This document shows positions 14,095-26,627 of a stretch of DNA of 64,000 nucleotides, one piece after another. This DNA is from Porodaedalea pini (lineage: Eukaryota; Basidiomycota; Agaricomycetes; Hymenochaetales; Hymenochaetaceae), in assembly GCA_002794775.1 (NCBI GenBank), contig NBAY01000021.1, positions 62,001 to 126,000 on the forward strand, in the 5' to 3' direction. Within the stretch, counting starts at the first letter, position 1; each line of letters starts with the position of its first letter. Both the position numbers and the translations under genes were made by a program. Under the pieces are notes generated by a model. It searched no databases and had not been told where the DNA came from. It saw only the letters and a program-made list of their open reading frames with translations.

Positions 14095-15859
14095 TTGGTA
14101 AAGATTGTCATAGTTTTCAAAATGTGCCCCCCTCTACTTTTTACTACCACCTCCTCTGTCTCATCTTGCCCATTCGATGGACAATGCTACAACTCCCGAT
14201 ACTGTCCTGTGCACCCCCACATCTCCCAAGGATGGGGGGGGGGGGGGGGTTCTTTGACACCACCACAGGAGAAGTTGGGGGCTAGCAATCACGTGCCAGC
14301 GGCCCCTGGTTTTTTGCAGGAAACTGATGACGGCAACCAAGACATGGGAGGCGCGCTCATCGGCACAGATCTCCCGTGTCCATTGCAGCTACTGTTGTCC
14401 TCGTTGGGCAGAGAAGTGGGTGGAGAGGGGGAACCCACCAGGGAAGTTGGTGTTCCCCCTGCCGAGTCTGTCCTGCCGAGTCTTGTCCAGCGTGATCCTT
14501 TCTTGTCACGTATGGAAGACTTCAACTCAGCTCTCAACAATCTCGAGAAGTTCAGTGAAGAGGCTCATGAGGAGGCGATGACGTATGTGCGGGCTACTTG
14601 GGTGCACTGCTTGTTTTTGTTTTCTTGTTTTTGCTTCTGATACCCCTTTTCTAGCGCTCCCTTTCTACCACGTGGGATGGCATTTCCGAGCACACAAAAG
14701 CCACCCATATCTCTTTTACTGCAATGGACATCCTTTTGGATGTGTTCCAGACTGAGGCTGAGGAGGTGGTGGAGAACGCGACCAAGGAGATGCTGCCCAA
14801 GCATCTCTGGTCCCTTATTGCTGAGGAGGAGGAGAAGGTGGCTGAGCGTAAGCACAAACACAAGCTTGTTGCTGCCAAGCATGTGCGCGCTGCTGCTGAG
14901 GCCCAGGAGAGGGTAGAGCATTGGGCTCATGAGGATGCCGAGCATGCCAAACAGGCTGCAGAGGAGGCATGATTCTGGCTCAAGCATACAGATCTCCTGG
15001 TGGCCAAACAGGCTCAGGAAAAGGAGGAGCACACAGCAAAACTGAGGGGTGTGCATGAGTCATTGCACACGCTGTATCCCACAGTGACCGACAAGGAGCT
15101 CCAGGGCCAACTCCAACATATGGTCAGTCCTCCTCTGCCGGTTTCATCTGCCACCCCTTCTGCTCCTACTCAGTCGATTCCATCTCTGCCCCATTGTGGA
15201 TCGCACATGCATCAGCCTCACCCTTGTCCTGTCTTTGCACATTCGGGAGCAGAAACTGGGGAGGTCATTTCTCCCATGTCATTGCCTCAAGCTGGTTCAG
15301 ATGCAAGTGCCATGTCTTGTCGAGGTACTGGTGGGCCCGCCACACCCCCTCATAGGACTTCCACCTCTCCTTTCCTGGCTGCACCAGCTGGGACTGTAAA
15401 AACTGATCCTTTGGCAGTTGGTGGAAGCACCTCATCCACAAAGATACTGCATGAGGTGACGAAGGTGATCATTCCTTTCTGTACCAATCCTGATCTTCAT
15501 GGATGACTGTTCCTGTGTAGGTTGGTGGTTCGTGCATGCGTTCTGAGGTGGTGGCAGCTAACGTCCCTCCTACAAAGCCTGGGACAAAGTGAAAGCCGGT
15601 CGTGGTTGAATCCAGCAGCGACGAAGGACCTTCTCATCCTGGTCTGTCCAAGGTTCTGCATGCTGTGGGTGCATCCTCTGCGAGAGATGTGAAGCCTGAA
15701 GAGGCCGTTTCTGATGGCCCAGACCCAGATTTGCTCGGAGGTGGGGTACACCTAGGGTGGACTGTTCAGTTTGCCCTTGCTTGCGACACTTGCATTGTCG
15801 TGGGTGCGTCATGTGATGGTGTCCCCAAGAGTCGGCGGTGCACCCGCTGTAGATCCTGA
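14095..15859 (+). pseudogene. Antisense spliced gene in the Gypsy 3' region (coiled coil plus Cys cluster)
   Basis: Family name not recognised. Exon 1 (14095-14580) ends in SALNNLEKFSEEAHEEAMT. A probable intron has its GTATGTGC donor near 14582 and CTTTTCTAG ending at 14654. Exon 2 gives a long Ala/Glu/Lys/His coiled coil (AERKHKHKLVAAKHVRAAAEA), then Pro/Ser-rich low-complexity sequence. The last part (about 15602-15859) has an acidic serine run (VVVESSSDE) and a C-terminal cluster CDTC-x6-C-x8-CTRC. Internal TGA codons near 14970 and 15585 and a frame change near 15505 look like CGA decay. It runs opposite to gag-pol. Such coil-plus-Cys-cluster proteins resemble uncharacterised mushroom proteins, but I infer no function. 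Confidence 0.5.
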
Positions 15860-15929
15860 CTTAGGGGTGTCTGGGATCAGCAGTCCTTTTGGGGATGTGA
15901 TCGCATTGCTCTGGGAGGTTAGGGGTTGA

Positions 15930-18900
15930 CTGCGGTGAGATCACTCGACGTACCGGTACGCATCAGTACACTTTGGTACGCGCCGGTACGTGTCGATATT
16001 GAGTGCTAAGGTTGGGTACTCCTGTCAGCTCTGTACTTGACCGGTACAGAGTCGGTACATGCAGGTAATCAACACTGGTATGATGTGATCACGACGAGTG
16101 ACGAGGTTCAAGTTACAGAGTAAGAGACGAGAGACAGTTTTGAGAGACGAGATGCTAAGACAAGGACGGAACGACTACGGGTTTTATGAGAACTAAGACA
16201 GATCGCACTCAAGTTACCCTATCTGAGGGAGACTCTGTGGTAGAACTGACTTCCCCTCTACCTACGACATGGGGTGCATATTTATACTAAGTCCAAAGAT
16301 CTATCTACAGTTAATATTTTCCATACGGGCATAATGTGCATATCAGTTGAAACATAGAGAAGTCGAAAGGAAAAGTCATAGGTCATAGAGGCATGCATAG
16401 AGTGCATAGAAATCAGAAGAACATAGGAAAAACATAAATCATAATGAAGAAAAATGTCTGCATCGCGTCCGACCATACCGGTGCTCCACCAGAACTCAGA
16501 TCGTCCAATCGGTACGTGGCTCCCATCATCGGACAGCAGTCTGGTACACATCTTGGCTGTATGCTCCATGTGACCGCATCCCTAATCGTCCAGATAAGAT
16601 CTCCGGTACGTTCCAATATGCATTTGGAGGTCTCGGAACGTGTTGCTGATGCGATTGCGGGGTTCTGATTCGAAACCGGACTGATCGGATTCAGTCTGGT
16701 ACTGATCGGTACGCGTCGGAACCAGTTCTCGAGTGCTTCTGGAGCGATCAGCAGTGATGGGACGACCGGCACGGCTCTACACTGCTGTTTGTGGAATAAG
16801 GTGTGCTGCATCTTCGAGAGGTTCCGCAGGCAGCGTGGTGGTACCCAGCTTGCTCCTCTTGTGCTGATAATACTGAGTTCTGGTTGTTAGTGAATAGGAA
16901 TCAGATGATTGAGTTTGAGGGAGACGTGTCTAGTGGGTCAATACCCTCATTCCGGTCGAGTTCCGTGGGTTCCAGTGTGGAGATCCCGATGCCGCTGGCC
17001 TCGGAATCGGCTCTATTAGGTTCGACTCGACTCAGGACAGTCTTACAAGTATCCCCGACGCATTTCAGGACACTTTCAGTGTTTGGCAGTATTAACTCGA
17101 CGCATACAGCTTGGTTCTGCACCGGTGAGCCACCGAAGTCCATTTTGGGTCACATCTGGTATTGTTCTGAGCCTCCCGAAGCTTAATTACTCATGTTCTC
17201 GAGTTACGGCTCCGAGTTCCAGCTATTTGGTGTTGTTTGGCTAGAGCCTCCGGTCTGTCTTTGTGTCCTTTGTACGCCGCTCAGAGGCTCAACCCTCTGT
17301 TGGTTATTTAAACACTCATGTAAATGTCTCAAAAATAGAAGTTTAGTTCCCCTGAGTCAGTCCCAGTCTTTAGTTCTCGTCTCCGTCGCCGTTCAGTGTC
17401 GTTCCGTCCGTTCCGTCCGTTCTGCCTCGAGTCCCGTTTTCGGCCAAATCTTGCTTTCGCTATATCGCCCTCAGTTCTTATCCGTTTCCCGAGCTCTCTT
17501 CAGATTCTTAATCTCGTCGAAAATCGCTTTCGAACACTGTCTTTTCTTGCACGATTCCGAGCCCGCGTCGTAGAGCTACAAAAATAGCTTCTGGTTCCGG
17601 GAGTTCCGTGCGTTCCGCCAGCCGCAACCAGTGCAACTGCTATATCTCCGTCAATTCTGCATCGCGTCTCGAGGTCTTTTCAGATTCAGAATCGTCTCGA
17701 CGAATAGTATCGATTCCTGTCTTCACTGGCGAGTTTCCGAGCCCGGGTTGTCAAGATCGTAGTTGCTCTTTGTTCTCCAACCACATTTAGGCACGTTTTG
17801 CCGGTCGTCCTTTGTACTGGCGTCCTCGAGTCGACACCTAGCCCCGAGTATTCTATTACACTTCCCCACACTTCCTGACACTATCCCCTCCATCAGACAC
17901 ATTAGAGTGAACCCCCAGTGGCCGAACTCAACCAGGTCTGAGTCTGCCAGTAGACCGTACTGTCACCTTTCACCGGATTGCAGGATTTGGGTTGCGTGCG
18001 TTCTGGTGTGTCAGGGGCAACGGAATCGACGAAGCGTACTAATAGGGAAGTGTTCGAAGCGTAGCGCCGGCGGAGCGCTCGAGATGTGTGGGGGATTGTC
18101 GGTGGCTGTGTCGGAAGACACGGAGACGCGCTAATACTAACACGACTTCTCGGAGCAGGATTGTCCTCGGGATGGACGGCTGGTCCCTGTGCTCAACAGA
18201 CGTCGTCTGGAGTACCAGAGAGCGGGGCGAGATATGGGACTTAATTCAGAAGATAAGAGACGAGAGGGAATCGAAGTCGAGATAACGAGAACGAAGCAAA
18301 ATGAGGTAAGGACAGAATGGACGGAACGAGCGCAACAGGCGCAACGCGAATAAAACGAAGTCGAGGTGAGCGATTCGAGTCACTGAGGCACCGAGGTGTA
18401 CCTAGAGACAGTCCTGAGAGATAGCACATGAAGTTAGGCGTCGAAACTCGGGGGTGGAATTGCTCTCCTATCTACAACATTCGGCGCTCTATAAATACTA
18501 AACAAGTGTCCTGCGTAAACATGAAAGGCGAAATAAAATAAGACGAGTCCTCTATTGTCCTACCACTGAGCCTCCTGAGTGTTCCTTTGAGCGGCTCCAC
18601 GATCTGAACTACTGAAAGGCGGGGACGGCGCGTGTTGACTTGGCGTAGCGTCAGTGAGCTTCGGGATCCTTTGTACAGAGCCGGAATGACCAATGCCGGG
18701 CTGGCGCATGTTCATTTAGACAAAGGCAAATGAACGAACCTTTGGCAGGGTTGAGAGGACACGCGCACAGATAAGTGCACCGGGGTCGGTCCGAGTAGCT
18801 GATGCGTGCGATCCGGTCATTGCGTGCGTTCCGTGTTCGGGTAATCTCCGCCGATCTGGGTGTACCGCTTCGTTCGATTGCCGAGTCGAGGCTCTTCGAC

Positions 18901-18960
18901 TTTGTGACGTACACCACATGCGTTCCGCTCGTTCCATGCCCAACGAACCGGTTGGTGTTA
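15930..18960. other. CpG-rich island inside the decayed Gypsy: LTR-like fragments
   Basis: CG is common here, unlike the surrounding element. Two minus-oriented blocks have a TATA-like motif followed by a run of CGTCTC/GTTCCG text (TATAAATATGCACC on the minus strand near 16277; TATTTATAGAGC near 18495), and one plus-oriented block has TATTTAAACAC near 17305. This layout looks like promoter and R/U5 regions of related LTRs. A diverged repeat pair lies at about 17401-17575 and 17603-17760. I see no long convincing ORF; frames such as 16803-17186 have no recognisable motif. Best read as one or more younger LTR insertions or solo LTRs; edges are not resolved. Confidence 0.45.
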
Positions 18961-18971
18961 CAGCGCTTTCC

Positions 18972-19325
18972 ATGGCAGACCCGATCAGTATCAGCAGCGC
19001 AGTCTGGCAGTTTGGCGACGTGCCCGACTACTCAGATGCAGCTTCCGTCGACGTCCTGGTCAGGGCGTTGGCTAGGAATGTTGCTGAGTCTTGCATGTCA
19101 ATTCATGAGTGCCAGGCCACCGTTTGTCATCATCTTGAGGTATATGAGGCTCGTGTCAATGAGCTTACATGTTGTCTTGGTGAATATGAGGAGGTTGACG
19201 ACTGGATGCTACCTATGCCATTCCTTGACAAGGAATCTTTCATTAACTATCAGACCATTCAAGAACAGGAAGAGAAGGAAGAAAAGGAAAAGAAGAAGAA
19301 GGGAAAAGGGAAAAGGGAAGGGTAG
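18972..19325 (+). CDS. Small hypothetical protein, 117 aa, Lys/Glu-rich tail
   Basis: From ATG at 18972 (MADPISISSAVWQFGDVPDY) the frame runs without interruption to a highly charged Lys/Glu tail and a stop at 19325. An upstream in-frame ATG exists at 18918. The middle has His and Cys residues (CMSIHECQATVCHHLEVYEA) and may be helical. It lies antisense between the CpG-rich island and the end of pol. No family recognised. The first half is CpG-rich like the island, so it may belong to that insertion. Confidence 0.35.
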   Translation: MADPISISSAVWQFGDVPDYSDAASVDVLVRALARNVAESCMSIHECQATVCHHLEVYEARVNELTCCLGEYEEVDDWMLPMPFLDKESFINYQTIQEQEEKEEKEKKKKGKGKREG

Positions 19326-19811
19326 AAAATAGGGTAGTTTTGGTGTTTGTTATTTATTAAGGGAATTTAGTCTATGGTTGGTACTGCATTACACTGTGCT
19401 TTACAATGGAAGTATAAGACTCGGCTTTTCCTTCCAGGCTTGGTAGGGTACTGTTTTTCGTGGATTTCGCGGTTTCAAAGTTTGAGAGTGGGGGTTTGTT
19501 GTGTGAAAGGAAACAGAATAAGTACGAATATCAAAGAGAATAATGGGGTATCATGATTCAGATTCGGTTCCAGAGTCAGTGTTGAGGATTTCTGTTGGTT
19601 GTGGCCGATCCTCAGCACTGAGCTCCTCCCCTTCGATTTTTGAATGTTTGTTAGCAAGATCGTTGAGTTCTGAATTGGTTTGCTCAACTATCTGGGTGAC
19701 TGGGGTCGATATGTTTGCTCGGGGGTGGTATGGGATAACTCTGAAGGCTGCATATTGTAGTGCCGAGACTGCGCCTGTGAGTTCTGCGAGAATGTATGAT
19801 CCTCCAGTTGT

Positions 19812-20774
19812 TCAGCGAACAACTACCATAGGTCTGAGGTATTTGGGTTTGGCTTTCCGGCTTAGTTCTGTGTCAATTCGTGAGTTTTGAACCAGAACCA
19901 GGGCTCCAGGGCCAAAGTCGTAGTCTCGGATCGTGTTTTGGTAGTGTTTTTTGAATTGCTGGATTGATTTGAAGCGAGCACACATGACTGCCAAGTGTAC
20001 TTGTTTCAAGTCTTCTGGTTGATGCTGGAGTGCCCTTGCTCATGCCATGAGTAGTTCTGACTGGGATACCTTTGATGTATATACTGGTGACATGTACATT
20101 TGTTCAGCCAAGTCAAATGGAAGGATCGGCTGGACCCCATGGACCATGTAGTATGGCGAATATCCTGTTGCTTTCTGAATTGTGATCCTCTCCGCCCATA
20201 TGGTATGGTATGCGTGTTGTGACCATCGAGTTTTGTCATTCCCAGCAAGTTTTATCAGTGTTTCCCTAAGGTCCCTGTGGCGCCACTCTACAATTCCGTT
20301 TGCTCTTGAGTTATAGGGGGAGATTTGGATATTGTGGACTCTGTATCTTGCCAACATCCTGATTACTTCACCGTCAAATGATGGACCATTGTCTGAAACG
20401 ATCTCGTGTACATAACCCCATCGACATATGATGTCCTGGAAGATGAAGTTGGCAATTGATCTCGAGTTGTCAGTGTGTAAGAGTTGGAATTCTGGGTAGC
20501 CTGTGGGAGAGTCTCTTGCCTGGACAATATACCTGAATCCCCCTGATTTGGGCATGAGCATCACGTCTATGTGTACCCTGGCGAATAGTGGCACTGGTGT
20601 TGGGACATTCAGTGGAATTTGTATGTGAGTGAATTGCCGAGTCTGGCACAAGTGACACGTCTTCAGGAACCAATGTATGTCAGAACTCATCATGGGCCAC
20701 CAAAATCGATCATGGACTCGTAGTTGTACTGAAAAGAATCCTTTATGTCCCAGGTCGTCATGTGCTGACTGCAT
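19812..20774 (-). pseudogene. Gypsy integrase region
   Basis: The zinc-binding part has HDDLGHKGFF and CHLCQTRQ. The catalytic core shows D in HIDVMLMPKSGG, D in VSDNGPSFDG and E in NGIVEWRHRDL, the expected D,D-35-E triad. A GPY/F-type C-terminal module (FGPGALVLVQNSRI, PKYLRPMVVVRRTTGGSY) follows after a TGA near 20040. All catalytic residues are still readable, but stops break the frame. Confidence 0.88.
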
Positions 20775-21107
20775 GACTGAGAATCAGTGATCTTGTGCAA
20801 GTACGAGTTGGTGCAGTCCTGAGTATCATTTCCTCCAAAGTTGTCCATCTGCAACGAAAAACCGAGTTGCCTTTGTTACGAAGTGTCAAAATTCGTTGTC
20901 TGACATGTCTTCTGGTTTCTTTGGGTCACTGAGAAACTCCTTGATTTTTATCAACTCTTGATCAGCTGATTCTGCTGCAGCTGTCCAAGGAATGGTGGGA
21001 GGGTCTGCGGCGGGAGGAATGTCTCCAGTGTATGCTATGAATATGAAGGCATACTGATTGTCAATCCATTCTTCATAGTTTTCATCGTCTGGAGGGTCAG
21101 TGTCTGC

Positions 21108-22610
21108 TCACTTTTGCTGACTGAGTCCATCTGGGCCTGTATGCCGAGTGCCTGGTACATGGATAATCGTGAAGTGGAACAATAAGATTCCAGCGATCCA
21201 CCGGTTGATCGTCGCGTTTGGCTGGATATCTGGGTTGTTGATCATGCCTTTAATGTACTTGGCATCAACTTCAATGTAGAAGTGGTCCAGTCCTATTAGA
21301 TAGATTTGTGCGTTGTGGAGGGCCCTCATGAGGCCAAACAGTTCTACTTTTGGCTGTGAGTAGTTCTGCTCTCTTTCGTTCCATGTTGCAGACATGAAAC
21401 GGGCTGGGAATTGTTCTCCGTTTTCTCTGATCTGTAAGAGAATTGCTCCATATCCTCGAATTGATGAATCTACACAGAGGTGGACCGGTCTCCTGCATTT
21501 GTAGTCAATCAGCCTGATGGCTCCAGACTTGGTGACTGCCTTCTTAAGTTGGTCCATCGATTGCTGTTCAAGTTTTTCGAATGAGAAGGGGACGTCTTTT
21601 CTGGTGAGTCGGTTCAGATCATATGCCAATTGAGTAAAGTTGTTGATAAAATGCCTGAGGACTCCTGCAGCTCTGAGGAATGATTGAATGTCGGTAATGT
21701 CTTCACAGGGAGGCCAGTTGATGACCTTTTGGACTCGTGCTTCATCTGGGACTTGTCCTGAGTAGTTGCAGGTGTGGCCGACTATCATGGCTTCGGGTGC
21801 GGCAAGTACCAACTTTTTCCCGGACAGAGTTGCCCCAACTACTTTGAATCTTTGGAGGACTCGTTTGACGTCCTTTAGGTGTTCCCATATGAATCGGCAG
21901 ATTCCTGAATTTTCTGGGATGGTCTCATATGATCCGTCCTGTAACTCGAATTGCATGGCCAGCCCTTTTATGGGTACATCGTCAATGTATGGGAACACCA
22001 CGTCTGGGATTTCATCCTTCAGGATGAATGTGACATCAGTGTGCATGATTTGTTGGGAGTTCATATACCCCATGGGAATTGATGTGAGTCAAAATGCTCC
22101 TAGTGGTGTCTGGAATGTCGTTATGTCCCTACTTCGTATGGCAAGTTTCCTTTGGTCGAACACTATGAATAAGTCCAAGGTTGTATAACAGGATTGGCCA
22201 CCGAAAGACTCAGCGATGTGTTCAGTTGGATACGGTACCGATGGATCTCATATTGTGACTGCGTTTAGTGGTTGAAGATCGTGGACTATTCTCAGCAACT
22301 TTCTGTCCTTCTTTACTACACAGAACCATCTGGATCGATATGACAAGTTTGACAGTTCATAAATGCTGGACATGATTTTGTCTTTGATGATTGTGATGAC
22401 CCTGTCGAATATTCCCGGTGGGATGGGAATATTCTTCAGTACCCATGGAATATGCTCAATCATTGGGATAAGAACTGGAGCGAAGTAATTGTAGTCGAGT
22501 GCGCCCTTTTCTGTTTCGTCCCATGCGAATGCCATTTCCTGTGTCCAAATAACCCACCATGTGAGATCCTTTTCTTCAGGGAGTAGGAATCTGGCCGGAT
22601 CTATGTCCAT
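21108..22610 (-). pseudogene. Gypsy reverse transcriptase and RNase H region
   Basis: The upstream RT part (22248-22610) has RWFCVVKKDRKLLRIVHDLQ and LNAVTI, then a TGA. The central part reads IPMGYMNSQQIMHTDV and the catalytic box FPYIDDVPIKG (YIDD near 21990). RNase H begins near 21500 (HLCVDSSIRGYGAILLQ) with E and D residues further on and HVPGTRHTGPDGLSQ at the end. Two TGA codons, near 22256 (after AVTI) and near 22090 (after GAF), fall where the family has arginine. Confidence 0.88.
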
Positions 22611-25600
22611 TTTGTTGTATTGTTCCTGGGTGAGTCGTTTCCCAGGTGAGAATGGTGGTGGATGGGTTAGTAATTCTGGAAGGTCCTTTAGGGGATCAGG
22701 GTGCTGTGTCCTGGTGATTCAGTATTCTTTGGGGAGTGTGGTTGGTACCGGCTTTATATGATCAGTGACCTTCTTGTATTTGTAGAAAAGTTGAGTCATT
22801 TGGTGAGTTTGGCTTGTTCGAGGAACTAGAGATTCATTGTTGTATGGGTGATTGATAGAGAATAGCCCTGTTGCATCATTTGTTTGGGTTTTGTTGTTTT
22901 CCGTATTTTGTTTTGGTTTTACGCCTCCTTTTTCTGTGACAGTGATCTCGATAGACTGTCTGTCAAAAGAAATATGTACTATGTTTGACTCCGGGGTATC
23001 TGTGGTATAGCATGGTTGCGCCTCTGGTTTGTCTCATCGATATTGTACCGATTCATTGACTATCAAAAATCCTTGTCCTCAGCTGGTTGCTTTCATCATG
23101 TTCATTCTCAAGTCAGAACTGTTATATCTTCCTCCATTACCAGGTGGATTAGTTCTAGTACCTGGTCATCGATGTCTATATCCACCAACCGAGCCTTGCA
23201 GTGTGCGAGGAATGGTTGGCCGAGTAGGATGTCAAACGGTGCTGGGTGTACGACTTGTGCTTGTATGAGTACCAAGAATCCTCTGAGTCATATTCTGAGT
23301 CATGGTATTAGTCCAAGCGATTGGGTCCTAGATGCATCTGCTGTTTTGATAATGATTCGTTCATTATTTAGAGTTGGCAATCCTAGGTGTTTCCATACAT
23401 CCTGAGAAAGCCCTATAAACAAAGCTCCCGTGTCAAGCAGTCCTTCGACCTTGATCTTTCCATCTAACCACACATCAATGATTCAGATTGGAACACTTTC
23501 TGGTGCGATTGGTTCAATTTCCTGTGATTTGACCGGTGAGCCTGGTCTGGGTCCCACCAAATACATTGCTGTGCCTTCCTCTTTGAGGTTTATCGGACTT
23601 TGCTTTGCCGTCATCATCTCCTTGCACTTTTGTCTGACCTCCGGCAAGGTTGCCAACAATTCTTGACCTGATATCGACACTGTGGAATCCAAGAATCGGC
23701 AAAATACTGCATCGACCATTGCAGGGTCGTTAGCCGGTGTGTTGTATTTGAACTGAGGCCTCTGTATGTCTATCGTTGGATTGGGATGTCCAGGCTTTGG
23801 TTCCATCATTTCCTATGGTGGTGCTACATGGACTTGCATAGGCTCGCTCAGTGGAATAGAGTTGGGTACCAATTCTTTGGTTGTTTTGGGCTCAGCCGAT
23901 TCTGTCTCCTTTCCTTTGACCATTTCAGTTTCCGGTACACCCAAGTCCATAGCTGGTTCATGTCCCTCTCGTTCTTTCGTTGGTTTCATCATGCGCTTAG
24001 GTGAGGGAGAGTTGGCTTTTCCTATATTTGTCAGTCTCGCCAATCGTCTCTGCTGTCCGTGAGAATTGCCTGTATCGTCAAACTGAACCTTCTTTCCTTC
24101 CCCTACGTATTCATCCTGGATTTCTTCGATGTGGGCTTCCTCCTTACATGGCTGGGTGGGCGTATACATACTTGGTCCTGATATGGCAGGATAGTACGTA
24201 TCGAACAAGTTCACCATTTGGTGCAGTGGTGGATCTCATAGCACTGTCATGTCGATAGGAATAGTCATACCCAGAGGGACTTCATTCGGGTGGTCTTGGT
24301 AGTACAAGTTCATTCGATCCAGTAGAGAAGAGCCTTGAGGTCCCGGTGGTAGTCATGTTCCTCCTGGCATCACAATGAATCCTTGTGCATCCAAGGCCAG
24401 TAGTTGCTGGTTCAGCAACGTGTCCCTGATTGTACAGTCCCTGAATAGGTGTGCAGTGCTGTGGCACATTGCACACATTCGAGGTCCTGTATTCCTTACC
24501 TGCATATTTCTGACTGGAGGTGGGCCTCTTGGTGGTGCCCTGTATTCTTTGCATGGCCATCTGTGGTTGTCAGGTCGCTGGTACTCCCACGGTTCATTAT
24601 GGGCATATGGCCAATCTCAAGTGTACCAATCCTCGTAGTCCCATCTTTGATAATCCTCCTTCCTTTCGCCCCGGAGATCTCATATCTCTGCTTGTAAGTC
24701 TGATACCATGCGTGTGAGCAGGCTCAGTTCTGAGTCCTCTCGTTTGATGGGGGTTGGTGCGTATGGTCCAGATGCTGCGGTGACGTGTTGCTGAGTAAAA
24801 TATGGAGGCGCTGCAGGTATCCCAAATGTTCCATACTGTGGTACTGTGTATCCTTGTTGTGCCCCAGGACCAGTTACTAGGACTCCTCCTGCTATAAGTC
24901 AGTCGAGTTCATTGTATAGTACCAGTATATCCCAAGGAACACCAGCTGGGTGTCGAAAGTCAACCAACCAAAGTTGTTGTTTGAGATGCTGATTGGTGAG
25001 CCGGTTTAGACCTTCTCGATAGAACCGCTTTTGATCTAGATCCGAAATGACTCCTTCTTGAACCAGATATGACATAATACACATAAAGCTTCGATGGTAT
25101 TCTCCCAGGGCAGCCGTGCTCATCAAAACCTTGTTGGAATTCTCAGCAATGAAATTGATTAGATCTCCATAAGTGTATCTTATCGTTGCTGCCAGATAGA
25201 AGCCCAGGGCGGCTGTTTTGAATGATGCAAAATTGTTTTGTCATGCCTGTGGGAGAGTCGACCATAGTAACTCCTCGTGTACTGGTGCATAGTAATGTGC
25301 CCAATTTATTTTCTGTAGATTGGTGATTCCTGCATTCGATCCTAAGATGTTAACCTCTTCAAAGAATTGTGGGATCCCTTCTGGTTCTACATCAGTGTTC
25401 ATTGCTGGTGCTCATTTGTCATGTCTGTTTGGCATTGTTGCTCCTGGAACTGGAGGATTTGGTCTGGTAATCAGGAGATTTCTGGACTCGGTGAGGTCTG
25501 GAAGAGGATTGGCTACGTTGGGTATGGGTTGTGTTGGTGGTGCCATTGGTGGGGCTTGTGAAGGTCCTTGGCTCGATCCTTGTGTGGTAGAATTAGCCAT

Positions 25601-26608
25601 GACTGCTCTGACTATTGGTGGTGCCACAATATGGAAAGTTGGCGGAGCCGGTGTGGGTGCACGTGAGGGTGGAGTTGGTGTCCTTTTTGGCTGTTCTGGA
25701 GTCAAAGGGCAAGTTTCTGGGTATGGGTCCATGATCCTTGATATCATAATAGGTATTGATCCTTCTGGAGTTGGTGGTGGTGGTGGTGGGACCAGATCTT
25801 CCTCCGATGTCTCAGACCAATTCTGTGGTGATTCCGGGGTCAATTGTTCTTCTTGGTCGGGGGTAGGATTCTCAGGTTCAGAGTTTTGTTCTGTTGGTAC
25901 TTCTATTGGTCCTCCTGTTTGAATCAGAGGTTCATTGATCTGTCTTCTGATGGCTTGTCTGCCCCAATTAAGTGATGACCCTGGTCTTGTGGGTGACAAC
26001 AATCTGAGTGACTGGTTTCAATACAGTGTTGCCAATTCTCGTGGTCCTGGTGATACCAGTCTCCTGACCACTTCTTTGGATCTGGAGCGACTTCGTTCCT
26101 TTGTTGGACTCCTGTATCCTTCGAGGCCTGGGTTCTTTTCCTCACTTTCAGGTGTTCCCCTGGGTCTTCATATCTGCTGACTGAGTGGTGTACTGGCAAT
26201 GCTGAAATGTGACCTGTTGCCAGTTACAAAGCTTCCTGGGATACAAAGTGATATTGGTGTTTCAATGAGATCAGGTAGGATCCTTCTAGGTTCAACTGAT
26301 CATCCTCGTTCTTGTGTGAGCCCTGGTTCGGTTACTGAGGGTGGCTGTTGTTGCTTGGTGTCCTGAAGTGTGTTTTCTAGGTTGGTGGTTCCCGATCGGT
26401 GAAACGGTGACAAGGATGCTTCTCTGGGAGCGTGTAAGATCCAAGGGGTGGCTGTGGTTGGTGGGCATCCTCTTGGTCTTCCTCAGCCTCATCCTCTAGG
26501 TGGTGGTGGTGGGTTGCTTGGTTCTTCCTGAACCTTTGCTTGTATGCACGTAGAGTGCCGAGGAGCTTCAGACATTGACCTGATACTTAGGTGAGGCACC
26601 TTGTCCCC

Positions 26609-26624
26609 CTCGTGGTGGGCTCCA
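26609..26624 (-). promoter_or_regulatory. Candidate Gypsy primer-binding site
   Basis: Read on the minus strand, TGGAGCCCACCACGAG starts three bases after the 5' LTR. Its complement would end in CCA, as a tRNA 3' end does. I could not name the tRNA. Confidence 0.5.
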
Positions 26625-26627
26625 ATG

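Larger units (their letters stand above)
19551..26575 (-). pseudogene. Gypsy gag-pol relic
   Basis: From a candidate ATG at 26575 the frame gives a Pro-rich gag with a CCHC zinc knuckle (CAMCHSTAHLFRDC, near 24470), an aspartic protease with LLDTGALFIGL (near 23430), then RT, RNase H and integrase, ending near 19551. It is interrupted many times. The stops I read are nearly all TGA where arginine is expected, with one TAG near 23813. Frame changes occur around 22.7-23.1 kb and 20.9-21.1 kb. Family knowledge: this order (PR-RT-RH-INT) defines Ty3/Gypsy. It cannot be translated as it stands. Confidence 0.92.
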
